From Parapristionchus giblindavisi (lineage: Eukaryota > Nematoda > Chromadorea > Rhabditida > Diplogasteridae): a stretch of DNA of 64,000 nt. Under the pieces are notes generated by a model. It worked only from the letters and a program-made list of their open reading frames with translations. It was not told the DNA's origin and made no database searches. Below, one piece after another: positions 1-13,002 of the stretch (position 1 is the stretch's first letter; every line of letters begins with the position of its first letter). The translations under genes were made by a program, and so were the position numbers. The stretch lies in assembly GCA_943737045.1 (NCBI GenBank), contig CALSFV010000208.1, positions 1,860,001 through 1,924,000 of the forward strand. Reading direction: 5' to 3'.

Positions 1-3000
1 AGGGTCCCTTATATCTAAGTTTGCTATATATGCTTTCTTTGCGCTCTTCATATTATTTATTTGTGAGGAGAGCAGCAATCTCGAATGTGTACGCCTTCCA
101 TCTTTATATTTGAAAGCAAGGAAATTGGCGATTATTCGGGCATGAGAGAGATAGAGAACAAGAGTCGTGTGGGGTGCAATACGAGGAAACGACTTAGAGC
201 TCAAAAGGTGAGCAGAGCGATGTTTGGGACGTGACGAGAATAGGCCAAGGGATTGTGAATGGTCCAAGTGCTTGCAGGCATTTAGGAGGAAATTTTACAA
301 TAGATTAATAGCGTAGGGTAAGAAGAGGGCTGGAACATCCATTTACTACAACTTCCGGCCCTTCTATTATCCCAAGCAGCCCTTCTTTCCATTTCCGGGA
401 GCCCTCTACTGCCGCTTCTGAGGTTCCATTCTTCTTCTTCTTCTTTCTTTTTTCGTCCATTTCATTCTTCTGTAATGTATGGGGAATATGCGGCAGCCTC
501 TTTGTGTCTTGGGCCTGTTTCTTCTTTAGCAGTTGCCAGCAATCTGATTCCTCCTCCCTCTGCTCCTTCCCCTTCTTTCTTCTACTTCAACTTTCGTTCC
601 CGTGAGAATGTCCTACGCATTCCCCTTCTCCGTCTTCGCATATATCTTATATCTATATATCTCTCTCCGCACATTTCAATCTTATCACTACATCAATCGT
701 ATTGCTCCATGCTGTCTTCCGCGTATATCATTATTTTTTCTTTCACAGGATTGTCTGTTATAGCAGCTAAACCCCATCTGTAGGAATGGAATATGTAGCT
801 ATCATTTTCGATTTTTCACCCAATTAATGTTCTGTTACATGCATTCACTCATTAATTTCACATATATAATCTCAAACTTTTACTCCGACAACTGAAAATA
901 ACTCGGTTTTCTTATCAACCCTTCTATCTTCATTTAATTAAGTTTGCTTCTGATGCTTTCGTTAAGACCTATTTATTTGGCAAACGGAATAGTAATGATA
1001 TCATCAGTGAACTTTGCGATTCATCAGACAAGATTAAAAGGGAGATTCATAGCATACATTTCATATACAGTACATGAAATGTATATTAAGAATAAAAAAA
1101 TGTGTAGCAGTCGAAAACGGCTGAAATCTTCCCCTCTCTCTTCTTCCTCTAATCTTTCACCTGTCAACTTCTAAAATATGTGTTATTTTTCAAGAGGCGT
1201 TTTCTATTTCTTTATTCTGTCCCTTTAGAATATTCACCTCGAACTCTTTTAAGTAGGTTCTTATCTCCCTTTCGAGTCTCTTTCAACCTCTTTATCTTCA
1301 CTCGTAATCCCCTTCATTTATAGCATAAAATAGGGGAAAACAGTGAAGACGAAAATATGTCTATCATCATCGTCATCATTATTATCATCACAAGTTCCTA
1401 CTATCCCCCACTCAGAGCTTATCTGCTTCAATATTCTTCTTTTAATATCCATAAGATGTCATACCCCCATCTTCTCCTTACTTTCATGTACACACTAATT
1501 CCCCCTCTCTGATATACTTCTGTCCCCCATCTTCCCCTCCCCTCGCCCTCCCCCTCTCCATCTACTTCATATCCACATCCTTCTATGTTCTCTGTCTCCT
1601 CTTCATATTTACTCCGTTCATATCCGCTTAATGAGCTGAACTAGTCGTCTACTACAAATATCCGCTCGTTACTATCTCCCCTTTATATCCTTTCTTTGCC
1701 CTTCTCATTCTATCTCTATCCATTCACATCTTCTCGTCTATTTAGATGGACGCATCATCTTCCATTATAGTCCACTCTCACTCGTATTTTGACATCTTTT
1801 TGGCGTTCTGAGAGTGAGAGAAGAAGGAGGAAAATAGACTGAATGAATGCCTTCCTCATCCCCTTTCTTTATCCATTCATTCTTCATCCGACTCTTCTTC
1901 TTCATCATTCCATTCTCATTATACCAATCATTGCGTTCCTTCCCTGCCTCCACGCACATTTTTCATGATAATGAGATGAAAATGAAGAAGGAGACGAAGA
2001 TTCAAGAGAGTTATGAGAGAAAATATGATGATCATTGCGTAGTTCATTCGCAGTCTCAGAGATTAGTCTATTACTCCCTTCATTTGCTTGAGACCTACCA
2101 CTTTTCCTATACTCCTCTATGATTTTCACAATATATATTTGTGTACGAGCATTGCAAAATTGGCCAGCATTTCTCCTCATTTTCGATACTTTCATCTGTG
2201 TTTTTCTCATTAAGCAGATAGTTTCCCAGAATGAGACAAATTGGACGAATGTAAAGTGAGAAAGAGAAAATGATTCTGAATAGTTGTTACTCATTCCATG
2301 TATACTTAGGCTACATACACTGCGTAATAAATCTTGTCGATAATTATGTACGTGTAGTTATGCTACTGCAGGCATTACTCAGTTGGGAGAATGGAAAGGG
2401 GTTTCTTATCATTAATCATTTCTTCTCCACTTTCTCTTGAGTCCTTAACAATCCTTTTAATCGTCGACGACATCGGAAGACCCTCATTCACTCCTCTTTC
2501 TATTGTTTCTATCATTCATTGACATTCATTTCTCCTCCCCCGAATGTTTTCCACTTCTCTCTCTCAATGAATCTCCTCTTTCTTCATTCCTACTGTAGAC
2601 TTCGATCGTGAACATTACTTTCGAATGCTAATTGAGAATGACACAAAGGGAGGAAGATTCTTTCTCTCTTCCTCTCATTTCTCCCTATCTTTCTTCATCT
2701 TCTTCTTCGTCGTCTACTATTGCTTTCTTCACTCCTCCAAACTACTTCCACACTAACTATCCTACTTGTATTCAATTCCTCTTAAGCAACCCTCCTTTCG
2801 TTCCTTTTGAAAAATATGCTTTTTTCCTTCCCGTTCAAAGAGTGAAAATTGACTCTTCCTCGTTTCTTCTTCTTTTCGCCTTCTCCATCCGATACCAATT
2901 ATCTGTCCATTTCGTATTCGTTTGTTTATTCCTCCGGTCGCGATTCCCTCCCCTCCCCTTCTCTCTTCCCAATCTTCACTTTGCATCTCATCTACGTGCT

Positions 3001-3017
3001 TCTTTTCTTCTTTCCAG
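1..3017. other. No supportable gene; pyrimidine-rich intergenic DNA
   Basis: The stretch holds only short open frames made of C/T-rich low-complexity sequence (Ser/Leu/Phe/Pro strings on +, Glu/Lys/Arg strings on -). I see no run of exons with matching splice phases. It may contain upstream exons or the promoter of the small membrane protein gene that follows, but I cannot place them. Confidence 0.5.
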
Positions 3018-3055
3018 ATGCGAAATCCCCATTGAGAATCATCAAGAAGTCGAGA

Positions 3056-3337
3056 ATGAATCCGGATGACTCAATGGCTTCGTATGATGAGAGCGATCTC
3101 TCATGGGGAGAACCATGGGCGGGAGTTCCTGCTTGGGCTGTGTGGTCATTCATCGCCTGTGCCGTGCTCATCGTGGCTGTGCTGGCTCTCGATTACTGTG
3201 TCATTCGACGGAATGCACTCGGGAACACTTGCTGTACTCGATCGAAAGCCAAAAGAGTCGTGAACAATCAGGCGTCCTCTTCACTGCAACAACAAGCTCA
3301 TCAGAAGAGATCAACGAATATGCTACTCAATGTATGA
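3056..3337 (+). CDS. Small single-pass membrane protein (terminal exon, family not recognised)
   Basis: Reads as 93 codons ending in TGA. The N-terminal 30 residues are acidic (DDSMASYDESDLSWGEPW), followed by one hydrophobic helix of about 25 residues (VWSFIACAVLIVAVLALDYC), then a basic, Cys-containing stretch (RRNALGNTCCTRSKAKR) and a Gln/Ser-rich tail. The TM-Cys-basic order suggests a type I or III topology with a possibly palmitoylated juxtamembrane CC pair. A good acceptor (TTTCCAG) lies at 3017 and the frame stays open from it (AT GCG AAA TCC), so an upstream exon may add N-terminal residues; I chose the ATG at 3056 as the first in-frame Met. A polyadenylation signal 42 bases after the stop shows this is the last exon. 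I do not recognise the family; the TM-Cys layout vaguely resembles a synaptotagmin N-terminus but no C2 domain follows. Confidence 0.6.
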   Translation: MNPDDSMASYDESDLSWGEPWAGVPAWAVWSFIACAVLIVAVLALDYCVIRRNALGNTCCTRSKAKRVVNNQASSSLQQQAHQKRSTNMLLNV

Positions 3338-3378
3338 TCAAATCTATCTTCTTCTACCTTACTTCCAATCAACAATAT

Positions 3379-3384
3379 AATAAA
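3379..3384 (+). terminator. Polyadenylation signal AATAAA
   Basis: Canonical AATAAA 42 bases downstream of the stop at 3337, supporting this as the 3' end of the small membrane protein gene. Confidence 0.6.
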
Positions 3385-4720
3385 GAATACGGTGTCCCCC
3401 CCTAGCTTGATCCCTCTTCTCTCAATCTATATCTATTACTATCTATGATATGGTATGAGTGTCCCGTCCCTTTCATCTCTGCTTCTATCTCCTCCTCCTC
3501 CTCCCCCCTGCTATGCTCTCCTTCTTTCACTGCTGCTTCCATACACACCCAACACTCCACTACTGCAACACACAATCAATCATCAATCTATCAGGGCGTA
3601 TTCATTGGAACGTAAGACTCCATACCCACTCTGTCTATGTCTGTCTGTACTGCCTGCGTTGTTGCCGTGAATGCTGAACACCTTCCTCTTTATCTTGATT
3701 GGTGTGCTCAATGCCTTCTTAGTCCTTTACCATTTAGAATGCCGTGTGCAACAGTCACTCATTCAATCAATACACACCGTAATAATATTCATTCTTCTCT
3801 CATTTGCATGAACCTTTTTACCTTTTTTTTTGCTTGGAGAAGCTCTGCTTCATACTTTTTGTAGTAGCAATACCGTAGTAAATCTTGGTCCATAAATCAC
3901 TTTCCTCTCTCTCTAATGTTTATCATTTCAGAAAATGTCACGGAATGCTCAATTGGACCAACAAGAGATGTATTGATTTCATGTCTACAGTACCTCATAC
4001 ATACCGTATATCCGCTATCGTATCCTTTCATTCCCCTCTACGATTCCCTCCTAATCACAAGCATCTTATCCCACACTCAGCAAGCCATATTATATTTTCC
4101 GGTCCACACTTCAATCATTTTGTCCACTGTATCACTCAATACGATGGTTTTCGTCCCACGAATTCCCCTAATTTCATAATTATTTATTATTTTCTTCGCC
4201 GTATTGTGCAATTATGAATAGATCATTCCAAGGAACAAAAAAAACTAAATATTTTCGACAACCGAGCTTGAAATTGACAAATCTCATGACTTAAAAGGGG
4301 TCACACAATGAAATAAAGATGACTAGGTCACAGATCTACGTTGAGAGATCTCCTTTTCTACGTCTTCGTAAAATAAAGTCATGTTTTTCGCCTTAGGCAT
4401 ACTGTTATTGGATTGTATAATTGAGTTATGCATCTTCCTTCTTCGTTTTTTTATTCTTCATTGTCTTCATGTTCACCCTTGTCACGTCTCCATTTATCCA
4501 TGAACCTCTTTCGAAGAATATGAGCTCGTGTCGCATGCACGATATCACACGCTATTTGCTCGTAATCGTACTGAAATCACACAAGATGAGTACTGACCAT
4601 ACATAGATCTCTCCATTCTAATGGATAATAATGAATAAACAGATCCTTAATATAAAGACAACAAACTTTTAAACTAGAAGTTCACATCGTTTAAATTACT
4701 GATCTTTGATATTTGATCTC
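3385..4720. other. Intergenic, no gene seen
   Basis: Short frames only, AT-rich and pyrimidine-rich. The convergent coiled-coil gene ends at 4721 on the other strand. Confidence 0.5.
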
Positions 4721-7608
4721 TCATCTCACCCTAGTCATCAGCGCAGGATCAGTGATTATGCCAGCCTTGTCATCATCAGTCGCAGATGGAGGGTCCATGA
4801 TCCTCGCCAGTTCAGATGATGCCTGAGAATACGAAAGAATAGATGAGAAAGTGGGCGATTTATTGTATTCAATATTTATTATTTACAGAATATCGTTACA
4901 TTCTCTTGTCCAAGAATCGATAAATTATTATTATTATTTTTAAAGTCCAACCTCATCTTCATCAGCACCTTCTTCAGGATAGCCATATTCATCTCCGTCA
5001 CTATTTACATTGTAGTCGTCGTGTCTGAGAACAAACAATGTATTCTGGAAAAAAAACTACTGAGACTGTGAGATGCTTACCCGTTTTCATCGGGAAAATC
5101 TCCGGAAGAACCAGAGTCTGGCATTGCGAGGCGGGGTATGCTAAAATATATAAAAAAAATTATATTAACGAAAGAAAATTGCTCATAGAGAAGTTCTGGA
5201 CATGTTTACTGTAGAAGATTTCTGGAGGAAAAGTTTTAGGGGTCGTTTTAGCGCGGAAAAGTTTTAGCTTGTGCTGGTTGGGACCAACGTTGATTAGTGC
5301 ATGTTTCATCGAATGGACGTCATTCTCTCATGGATACACTTTCTAATTAGAGTAGCAGATAGGATTACATTGGTTTCTTGTAGACGACTTCCTTTGCTTC
5401 TTCTAGTTGCTCTTGGAGAAGTTGATTTTGTTCTCTGCAAAAACGATTAAGTTGCACAACTTGTCCTATTAAAGCGTTTACTACTATGGAAAGAGAGTCG
5501 ATTATCCTTTCTCATTAGTGTCAATCACACTGATGTAAGCGGAGAACAATTTATAGCTAGCATATCTTCAGGAAATCTCAGTTGACACTTATTATCGAAT
5601 ATGTTATTGAAAGATTAAATGGAGTGTAGGGAAAAGTGTATTGTACATACTTCAATTGCTGTACAGCATCTCTGGCTAACTTGAGTTGTTCTTGCAAAGT
5701 CGTTTGATCGCCCATATCATGAAGCTTCCTGACAGCCGCTTGCACGGGTTTTCGAACCTGACAGAGAGAAGAACTGCATTTGACAGATCTAGAGAACATT
5801 CTCGGAATAGTTTTATATGGTTGTGTTGCGTGGTTTGAGGTTCGTGTACACCAAGAAATAGCGAGAGGAAAGGAAGAGATTTATCGACACGCACCATGTA
5901 TCAGATATGTATGTTCCCCCCGTCTGGTAAACAGCAGCTGTCCTTATCTTATCTATCTATTCCGTAAATTATTAACCAATTATCCTGCTCAATTTCCTGC
6001 AGGGAGGAAATTATACATCCTGCCGTAATCCTTTCCCAACTTTTTTTTGTAAGACAGTATAATCACCGTAAAAAAGATTTCGATTAGATAATACTAGTGT
6101 TGTAGTTAATACACATGAAATTCGAAAATAAAAAAACAAAGATAAACATCGCCTCCACACTATATCTTAAAATCACCGATATCGCTATGTTGTTCAACGG
6201 ACATCCAATCCATTGGACATTTGTGTGATTGGTAAGAGTGATTGTCATTCCATTTTTACATGCAAATTAAAGTTAAAATTTGAAAACGTTAGTATATGCT
6301 AAATTAATAATTTTGCCTTATGATGTTTGGGCCGCTAGGTCAAAGAAAAAGAATAAGAATACTCCCCTGTAATCACTCACTTTCTGTGATTCCAATTGTG
6401 CAATAAGCTTGAGCAGATCTCTTCTAGGCCATTCGGCAAGATCTGAAAGAGTGAATAAACATATTCATCCGAGAAATCCCCCCTCTTCCCTCATTCGATC
6501 CGATAATAACAGGGTCTTCCTTCTGTTCTCACCCTCAGTCTTCGTCAGGTCAGCATCTACTTTTCTCCTCAGCGTCTTATTCTCTTCCTTGAGTCGTTTC
6601 ATCTCATCCATCAATCTTTGCACCGAGGCATCCGTTGAAGAAGCAGGAGAACCATTCAATTGCCTGTAATACATGAATATATGTATGGAGTTATTGGAAG
6701 GGCTTCATGTATGTCATTGCATGAAATGAACTAGTAATCAATAAAGGGCTTCAACGGCTTGTGTTACACAAATTATAATCCGAAGTAATAGAAAATTCTA
6801 ATTGAATATAGATAAATATTGGAATTTTAATAAAAATCCAACCTAGCGTAAGGTGACGTTTCCTTATCCTTGCTCATCGTAGTTTGACCGACTGTCTTAG
6901 GCGCCGGCTTCTTCTCAGTACTTACTGTTTTCGACGTGCTGGGTTGTTCCTGGAATACTGCCACCTAAATACATAACAATCGACGCCTTACAAGATTTGG
7001 CACAGTGAAAGATTCTGTGAAAAGAAAGAAGTCAATTATAACTCACAGGCCTCACAGTTGGTTTAGCGGATTTCGAACGATCTCTTGGTTGTTCCTTCCT
7101 GACTATATTAGTAGAAGGGCGAGATGGTCGTATAAGTGTGGAAGTTGAAGACTGAGGTCCTTTTCTACCCTTCACCTTCCCCTTTTCCTCCTTCGTTGCG
7201 TGACTGGAGGAAGACGAATCGCGTTTGACCCGACCATTTTCCTCCTGCAAATCGATATGAATAATAGATAGATTATACCCAAGTCATGTCCAAGAGTCAT
7301 TATAAGAACTTACGACCAGCGCCGCTTGTTCTGCGAGTAATCGAACCCGTCGAATCCTATTCTCGAGATGAATCAAATGTATTTGATTACCTGCGAAAGG
7401 ACATGAAAGGTTCAAGAAACCATTAACTCCCTTTTTCCTTCCTTGCTCTTTCGTCAAGGACTGCGAAGTGTGTCTAGCTTAGTCCGGCAAATGTCTTTGT
7501 AGTGAACTTGAGAGTGAAATATTTAATGGTGGGTGGTCTTTATAATAGTTGAATAGAACGAAAGAGTTAACCTTTGGCTGGTGGAAGAAGAGGCGCTTTC
7601 GTATTCAT
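4721..7608 (-). CDS. Coiled-coil protein with acidic C-terminus, 11 exons, family not recognised
   Basis: Exons (minus strand): 7572-7608, 7314-7390, 7047-7244, 6843-6964, 6533-6663, 6381-6442, 5651-5757, 5369-5434, 5081-5140, 4952-5024, 4721-4822. All join in phase and give about 344 residues. Order: N-terminal helix (NQIHLIHLENRIRRVRLLAE), a Lys/Arg/Ser-rich linker (about 40-145), a coiled coil around 160-190 (LMDEMKRLKEENKTLRRKV), a second helical segment (DLAEWPRRDLLKLIAQLESQ) and a third coil (LQEQLKLARDAVQQLKEQNQ), then an acidic, Asp/Gly/Glu-rich tail ending ALMTRVR. Composition suggests a scaffold, microtubule- or centrosome-associated protein, but I cannot name a family. The start ATG lies 3 bases after an acceptor (CCATTAG), as for a trans-spliced mRNA. 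The two-pass membrane gene lies upstream on the same strand. Confidence 0.75.
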
Positions 7609-8413
7609 TCCTAATGGAGAAAATGAAGATGAGTCACGCGAGAAGATTCATTGAATATGGAGTTACTAAGAAGATGAAGGAGTCAACAGCCAATATTAAG
7701 AGTCGAATATGGAGTGGAAAATGGACGAATATATGATGAAATAAGGTAAGAAAATGAAGAGCTGCTGGATGAATCCTTCTTCTTTTACTACTACTACTGC
7801 TATTATTGAGACGCCTCCTCTATAGAATGGTTGTCAAGGTGACCTTCTCTCCATGAGGGTGTATCTTCTAGCTTTGTTACCCTGCTATGGCCCTGTTACC
7901 TCGACCAGTCGCTCTCATTATCCTCTCTATTCGTTCATTCTGTATTTATGTGTATTGTTTTATCGATCAAATAAGAATCATTTATCATAAACAACAGTAA
8001 TCGATTCATAGATACTTCGTAGATGATTATCATGGTAAGATATGGCATCGGCTCTTTTACAAATTATTATGATAGATAAATAAAGCGTCGTGTAGCACAA
8101 TATTATGATAGATAGGGACAGGTAACCGTGTTTGACATGAGATTGATGTTAATGATAAAGTGAAAGAACTCTATGGTTCTGTTCTAAGAAATTAACTGCT
8201 TAGAACAGAACAGATATTTCTTATAATTAAGAAAATGAACAGTGAGAAATTATGAAATTAAGTAAAGTTTCTGTGTGAGTTCTTAAAATGATGTTTCATG
8301 ACGATGAAAGGCGAATAATTGAGGTACTTCTTTCGAACAATCGATAACTTGAATCATCGCTGTGGAGAGTGATGAACTTCGACCGATTCTGAATGAAGAT
8401 ACTCTTCATAATC

Positions 8414-8419
8414 TTTATT
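8414..8419 (-). terminator. Polyadenylation signal AATAAA
   Basis: AATAAA on the minus strand about 110 bases beyond the stop codon of the two-pass membrane gene. Confidence 0.5.
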
Positions 8420-8528
8420 TATGGATGTATAATCGTATTGGTTCTAGGAACGTCACGAATGGCTTTAATATCTTTCGTGATCACTTACTATTTCTGTAAT
8501 ACTCTAGTTGTTATTGAAGTATTAACAC

Positions 8529-11500
8529 TTACGGTTCTACGATAATCTCTTCATCTATTTCAATTGCCACTGAGGTAGTCATAGGAGCAGGTATCACCGG
8601 TGCTTCCTCATATGAAGGAGGTGGAGATATCGTTGATCTTCCTCCAACATGGGTTGGTCGTCCCAGACTCGAGTAACAAGGAGGAGCCCTGTAGAGATTC
8701 AAAGAATGATGGATTAGGGGGTGAATGACAGGTCAAAGAAGAATGGGCGGGATGCTTAAAAATTCAAGGAGAGAGAGGGAGGCGGTTGAATGAATGAATG
8801 AATGAGGGAGGGAGAAACACAGTACACGTCAATGACGATTATGGTTGAATAACTAATAGAGTGTTGTGATCGGACCAATTTGAATGCCCTACTACCTCAG
8901 CATATGGAGAAATTATGGACAGACGATACAGTATCCCATGTTTCAATTTCGTTCGTTGCATAGATTAATACAATTAATACAATAATGTAGTACAACGAAC
9001 GATATAGGCAGTATGGTTGATATTCGGTTCAATCGAGGGGAAGATCTCACAATCTAGTTAGATTAGGATGGTTGTAAATGGTGCTTGCTTACCCAATAGC
9101 AGGTGGTGGAGAAGAAGATAGACCAAAGTGTTCGCTGTATTGGGGAAGATTAACCACAAGAGGACGACTGCGTAATATCGTAGGCCGAGGGATATGTAGA
9201 GAATCTGAAAGATTGCTTTTTAAATGTACAGAACATTTTTTGCAGCTGAATGTCTTCTTAGTCATTGTTTACATTGCTACAGTAATCTACTAAATATTTA
9301 TTTTTTACATTATTCTTTTTCTTTGCTTTATTCCGATGTTCTTATTTCAACTGCAATTTACGCTATAGTTCACGCTCTACCACAACGATCATAATTGGTG
9401 CTTTAGCAATGCAGCCTAACCTAGAAAACAATTACCGTAGTCATACTTTCGCGCAATGACCCTGAGGTGCCCATCCTAATTTCGGGTGCTAATCTTTCAT
9501 AATTTGGTGTATCTCATATCTTCTCTCTTCATAAGTGCACAGCTGTGGTTCTCATTCACAATTGGATGATGGTACATTCTCTTCTATCTCTATTATATCT
9601 TCTCGCCCTTCTCTCACAATTACTGCCTCCCTCCTTAGAGTACCGTCCATTCTCTATCGTGACAGATGGACGATACTCTCGAATCAGACAAACCATCTGG
9701 CAGCTGGACGAGTTGCCTCCTTGTTCCCTCTCTCCTCCCCCCACCCCTCTCCCCATCCCCTCCTCTCCCACTCTCATCTAATTCCCGTACCATGTCCCTA
9801 TATCAAAACGACACCGCCATTGAATACGAGACAAAGAACATTACGTGATGCTTGTCCTCTCCACTCAATTATTCACTCAGTCTATTATCTCTTCTCTCTA
9901 CAGTTCACTCTCTCATTGTGTCTCCTTTTGATCTCTTCTCATTGAACGAGAGAATTGCGTAATTCGCTCTCTGATCGAGACTGATACGCACCGAAAACAA
10001 TAGTACCCAACAGTGATAACCGGTGTAATGTACCAATTGTTATAGTGAACTCGATACCTGAGAATGGAGGAGGGAATGGTACGTGAGGGAAGAACATCGG
10101 AGATATCGTGTAGACGTCCGACAAAGTGTTCCTCCTGATTCTTCGTAATGTACGACGTCGCTGTCCCATTACACCGATCACGATGATGCACACTATCAGG
10201 CTGATGACAAATGCTGAAAGGAGAATATGAGAGACTATCCAAATATAATTATTTTCTGACTAACTTAAAAGTTATGGCATTTAAAATTTTTTTCATATAT
10301 CGATATTTTTACCATTACGGAATACCCCTTTTCGACGTTAACAGATATCTCGTGATCTTTTACATACTCCTGCAAATTTCATTTTGAATTTCGTTAGGCG
10401 TGGAAAAATTTTGAGAGTTGTGACAACTCGATTGTCTTTGCCAATTCGTTCTCATATATTCGCAGCATCGAAACCCTTTTTACTTATCTTTACCGGTATC
10501 ATGAAAGTGCTTTAAGGTGCAATTAGATATTTAACCTGTGTTAGAATAAAGAAAACAATTTTTTTGATCATCATAACTTTTTCAATGTGGGAATAAATTG
10601 TTTATTTTAACGGCGATCATAGTTTGTCGTTTTTTCGGTTAAGAATTCTCACAATTTCTTTATCACATCATACGATCATCGCTAGGCATGGGACGAGTTA
10701 TTTCAAGTTCTGCTAGCCGAATTAAAATTATAGTGAGTTTTCAATGCATTAATATTCCATGATGCTAATACTACGATCTTGAACTCAACGCCTTCATAAA
10801 CCTTTTTTATTGTTTGTAATATTTAAAGGGAGCGTAACCTCACTCAATGGTCTCTTCGGCGCGCAATACTCTCTCGTTGTTAGAGAACAGAGAAATAGTG
10901 TGCGCAATGAAGAGACCATTGAGTGAGGTAACGCTCCCTTTAAACGTCAAAAGATGTTGATGCGAAATAGAGAGATGATAATCTTATTATGAAGTACATG
11001 TTGTTTGGCGTTCCGCATGACATGTGGTGGTCTTTTCACTGTACTTTTGTTTTGATCCTAACCAAAATGAAATAATTAATGAATAAAGAATGAAGAATAT
11101 ATAAGGACATATGGAGGATAACATATTTGGTTCATAGTAAATGAGATCACATTCATTCTTTTTGTGGAGAGATTAACTATCACGCTAACAGCTGCATAAG
11201 ATCACTTACCCTTCTCTCTCTCCCCTCCCTTCCTCCCTCCCTCCCCTCTACACCTTCCTCCTCCTCTTACATTCTCTTCGGTGCATTGTCAGGTGTCATC
11301 TATTAATAGTGAGAGAGAGAGAGAGTGCATAATATACAATATAGCCCTCCAGGGGTGAGAAGACAGAGTGAGATGATTGATAGATTAAGCTTATCTGTCC
11401 TCTCGAATCACTCTCACCTATATGATAATCACTACACACCCACTCAATCGGATAATCATAGAGCACAGAAACAAAACTAATACGATGAAGGGGCCACCGC

Positions 11501-11914
11501 CTACTTAAGAAAGAATTAATAAGAAAAGCGCATTTCATAAGAATGATAGAAGATTAAAGCACTATATGAGAATACACCGAGAGTGATACTGTGAAAGAAC
11601 GAACACACAGGGAGAAAAATTAAATCAGAAAAAATTTTCGTTTTTAAATTCCAAAAATAGCGCCACAATTGGAAAATGAACTCACAAACAATGATGACTG
11701 CTAGGACGAAGTTGGGCAATTCCCATACATAATATGATAGAAAACATCCGAGAATGGTCAGAAGAAACAGTCCGAAGAGCATCAAAATGAAGATGCGCTC
11801 GACTGATTTCCATTGTTGTACACGGGCCGCGGCAGATGAGGAGGAAGAGGAAGGACGTCGTGTGGTTGATGAGATGAGCGATTGAAGAGGCACACGACAG
11901 TACAATGATGGCAT
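8529..11914 (-). CDS. Two-pass membrane protein with proline-rich PPxY tail
   Basis: Exons: 11686-11914, 10058-10213, 9093-9204, 8529-8688, all in phase, about 218 residues. A Ser/Arg-rich N-terminus (about 40 residues, no signal peptide) precedes TM1 (IFILMLFGLFLLTILGCFL, about 41-59) and TM2 (about 69-92, ending VCIIVIGVM). A strongly basic stretch (GQRRRTLRRIRR) follows, then a Pro-rich region with PPPAIG and PPPSYEEAP (about 187-195). PPSY fits the PPxY consensus bound by WW domains of Nedd4-type ubiquitin ligases; the basic stretch places this tail in the cytosol by the positive-inside rule. The last codons (GAA CCG TAA GTG) also form a perfect splice donor CC|GTAAGT, so a longer C-terminus is possible. 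The first intron (about 1.5 kb) contains a TTAA-flanked MITE. Family not recognised. Confidence 0.75.
10823..10943. mobile_element. Palindromic MITE, TTAA-flanked (family 2)
   Basis: About 121 bp. Ends TTAAAGGGAGCGTAACC and GGTAACGCTCCCTTTAA are inverted repeats; the whole element folds on itself (GGTCTCTTC / GAAGAGACC; TTGCGCACAC / GCGCGCAAT). TTAA at both ends suggests piggyBac-type target duplication. Further copies lie at 26146-26259 and 46793-46913. Confidence 0.85.
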
Positions 11915-12882
11915 CTGAGAGGATGATGATGAGGGAAGAGAAGAAAGGGGCTATGAGAGAAAAGAGATGATGGAGGGATGAGTGGAATCCGGATGAATCT
12001 CTTACGGAAGAGGAGAAGGAACGAGGGAAGAGAATCGAGTAGAGAGAAGTCAAGCAGAAATAGAATAGATAGAAGAATGGACTATAAAAACGAATATTAT
12101 GGCCAGCGGAAATAGGATGAAATGAGAAGAGATCCTATGAATATATATATATATATATCTATATGTTTTCTCATTAGACTCTGATTACGGAGTACAGTAG
12201 ACTATAAGGATATGATGAGAAGGAAGAGAATGGAGGGATATGAGAGGAGGAGGGTCTGATCCACTCTATGCCTCTACTGCCTTATCCCTATTCAGGAGAG
12301 GGAGGGGGAGGGATACCAAGGGAGGAGGGGAGGGGAGAGACTGCGCGTCTGGCCATCGTTTCTCTAGAGGGGGAGCAGCAGATGCTCCAATTGCTTGACA
12401 AGAGTGGATAGAAGAAAAGGATAGAAGATCTAGGACGATTTGTATTATATCTAGTCATATCTGTTTCGATTCTAGGTAGATTCTATGAATATCTCCTCTG
12501 AGTCATGTTACTCTTTCCGGTCTCCGTTTATCTCTCTACTGTTTCTCTTATATCTTAGCTTATCTTTCCTCTGTCTCCCTTCTCACTATCTCTCTATTTT
12601 TTCCTCTTTCTGCTTCTCATTGCCTCTTCCTCTCTATCCTTATCTCTCCTTGTCTCTCCGTCTCTCTCATCTCATATGTCCTCCCGATAGGATCACACTA
12701 CAAGAAGGACTAAATAATGATAAGAAGAAGGAGAGAGATTGGAAATATAATTGAATGACGACACTATAGATAAGGACGAATGAGGAGAAGACACGAGAAA
12801 AGAATAAGAAGAAGAATAAAGGGTGATTTATCTAGAAGCTGGACACCGGTAACGTCCCAATACTCTTTTTAGATCTCTGTTG

Positions 12883-13002
12883 TTAAAGGCATACCCCGAG
12901 CTAATTTGAAACTCTCCGCTCTGGCCACACTCTCTCGCTTTTTAGCCTACGAGAGAGTATTACCAATGCGGAGAGTAAAGTTAGCTTGGGGTGTACCTTT
13001 AA
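12883..13002. mobile_element. Palindromic MITE, TTAA-flanked (family 1)
   Basis: 120 bp beginning TTAAAGGCATACCCCGAGCTAA and ending with the approximate inverse (TTAGCTTGGGGTGTACCTTTAA in part). The interior pairs ACTCTCCGC with GCGGAGAGT and ACTCTCTCG with CGAGAGAGT. Related copies sit at 25257-25368, 25554-25674, 34491-34602 and 34788-34908, and a partial one inside the phosphatase introns near 23440-23525. Confidence 0.85.
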
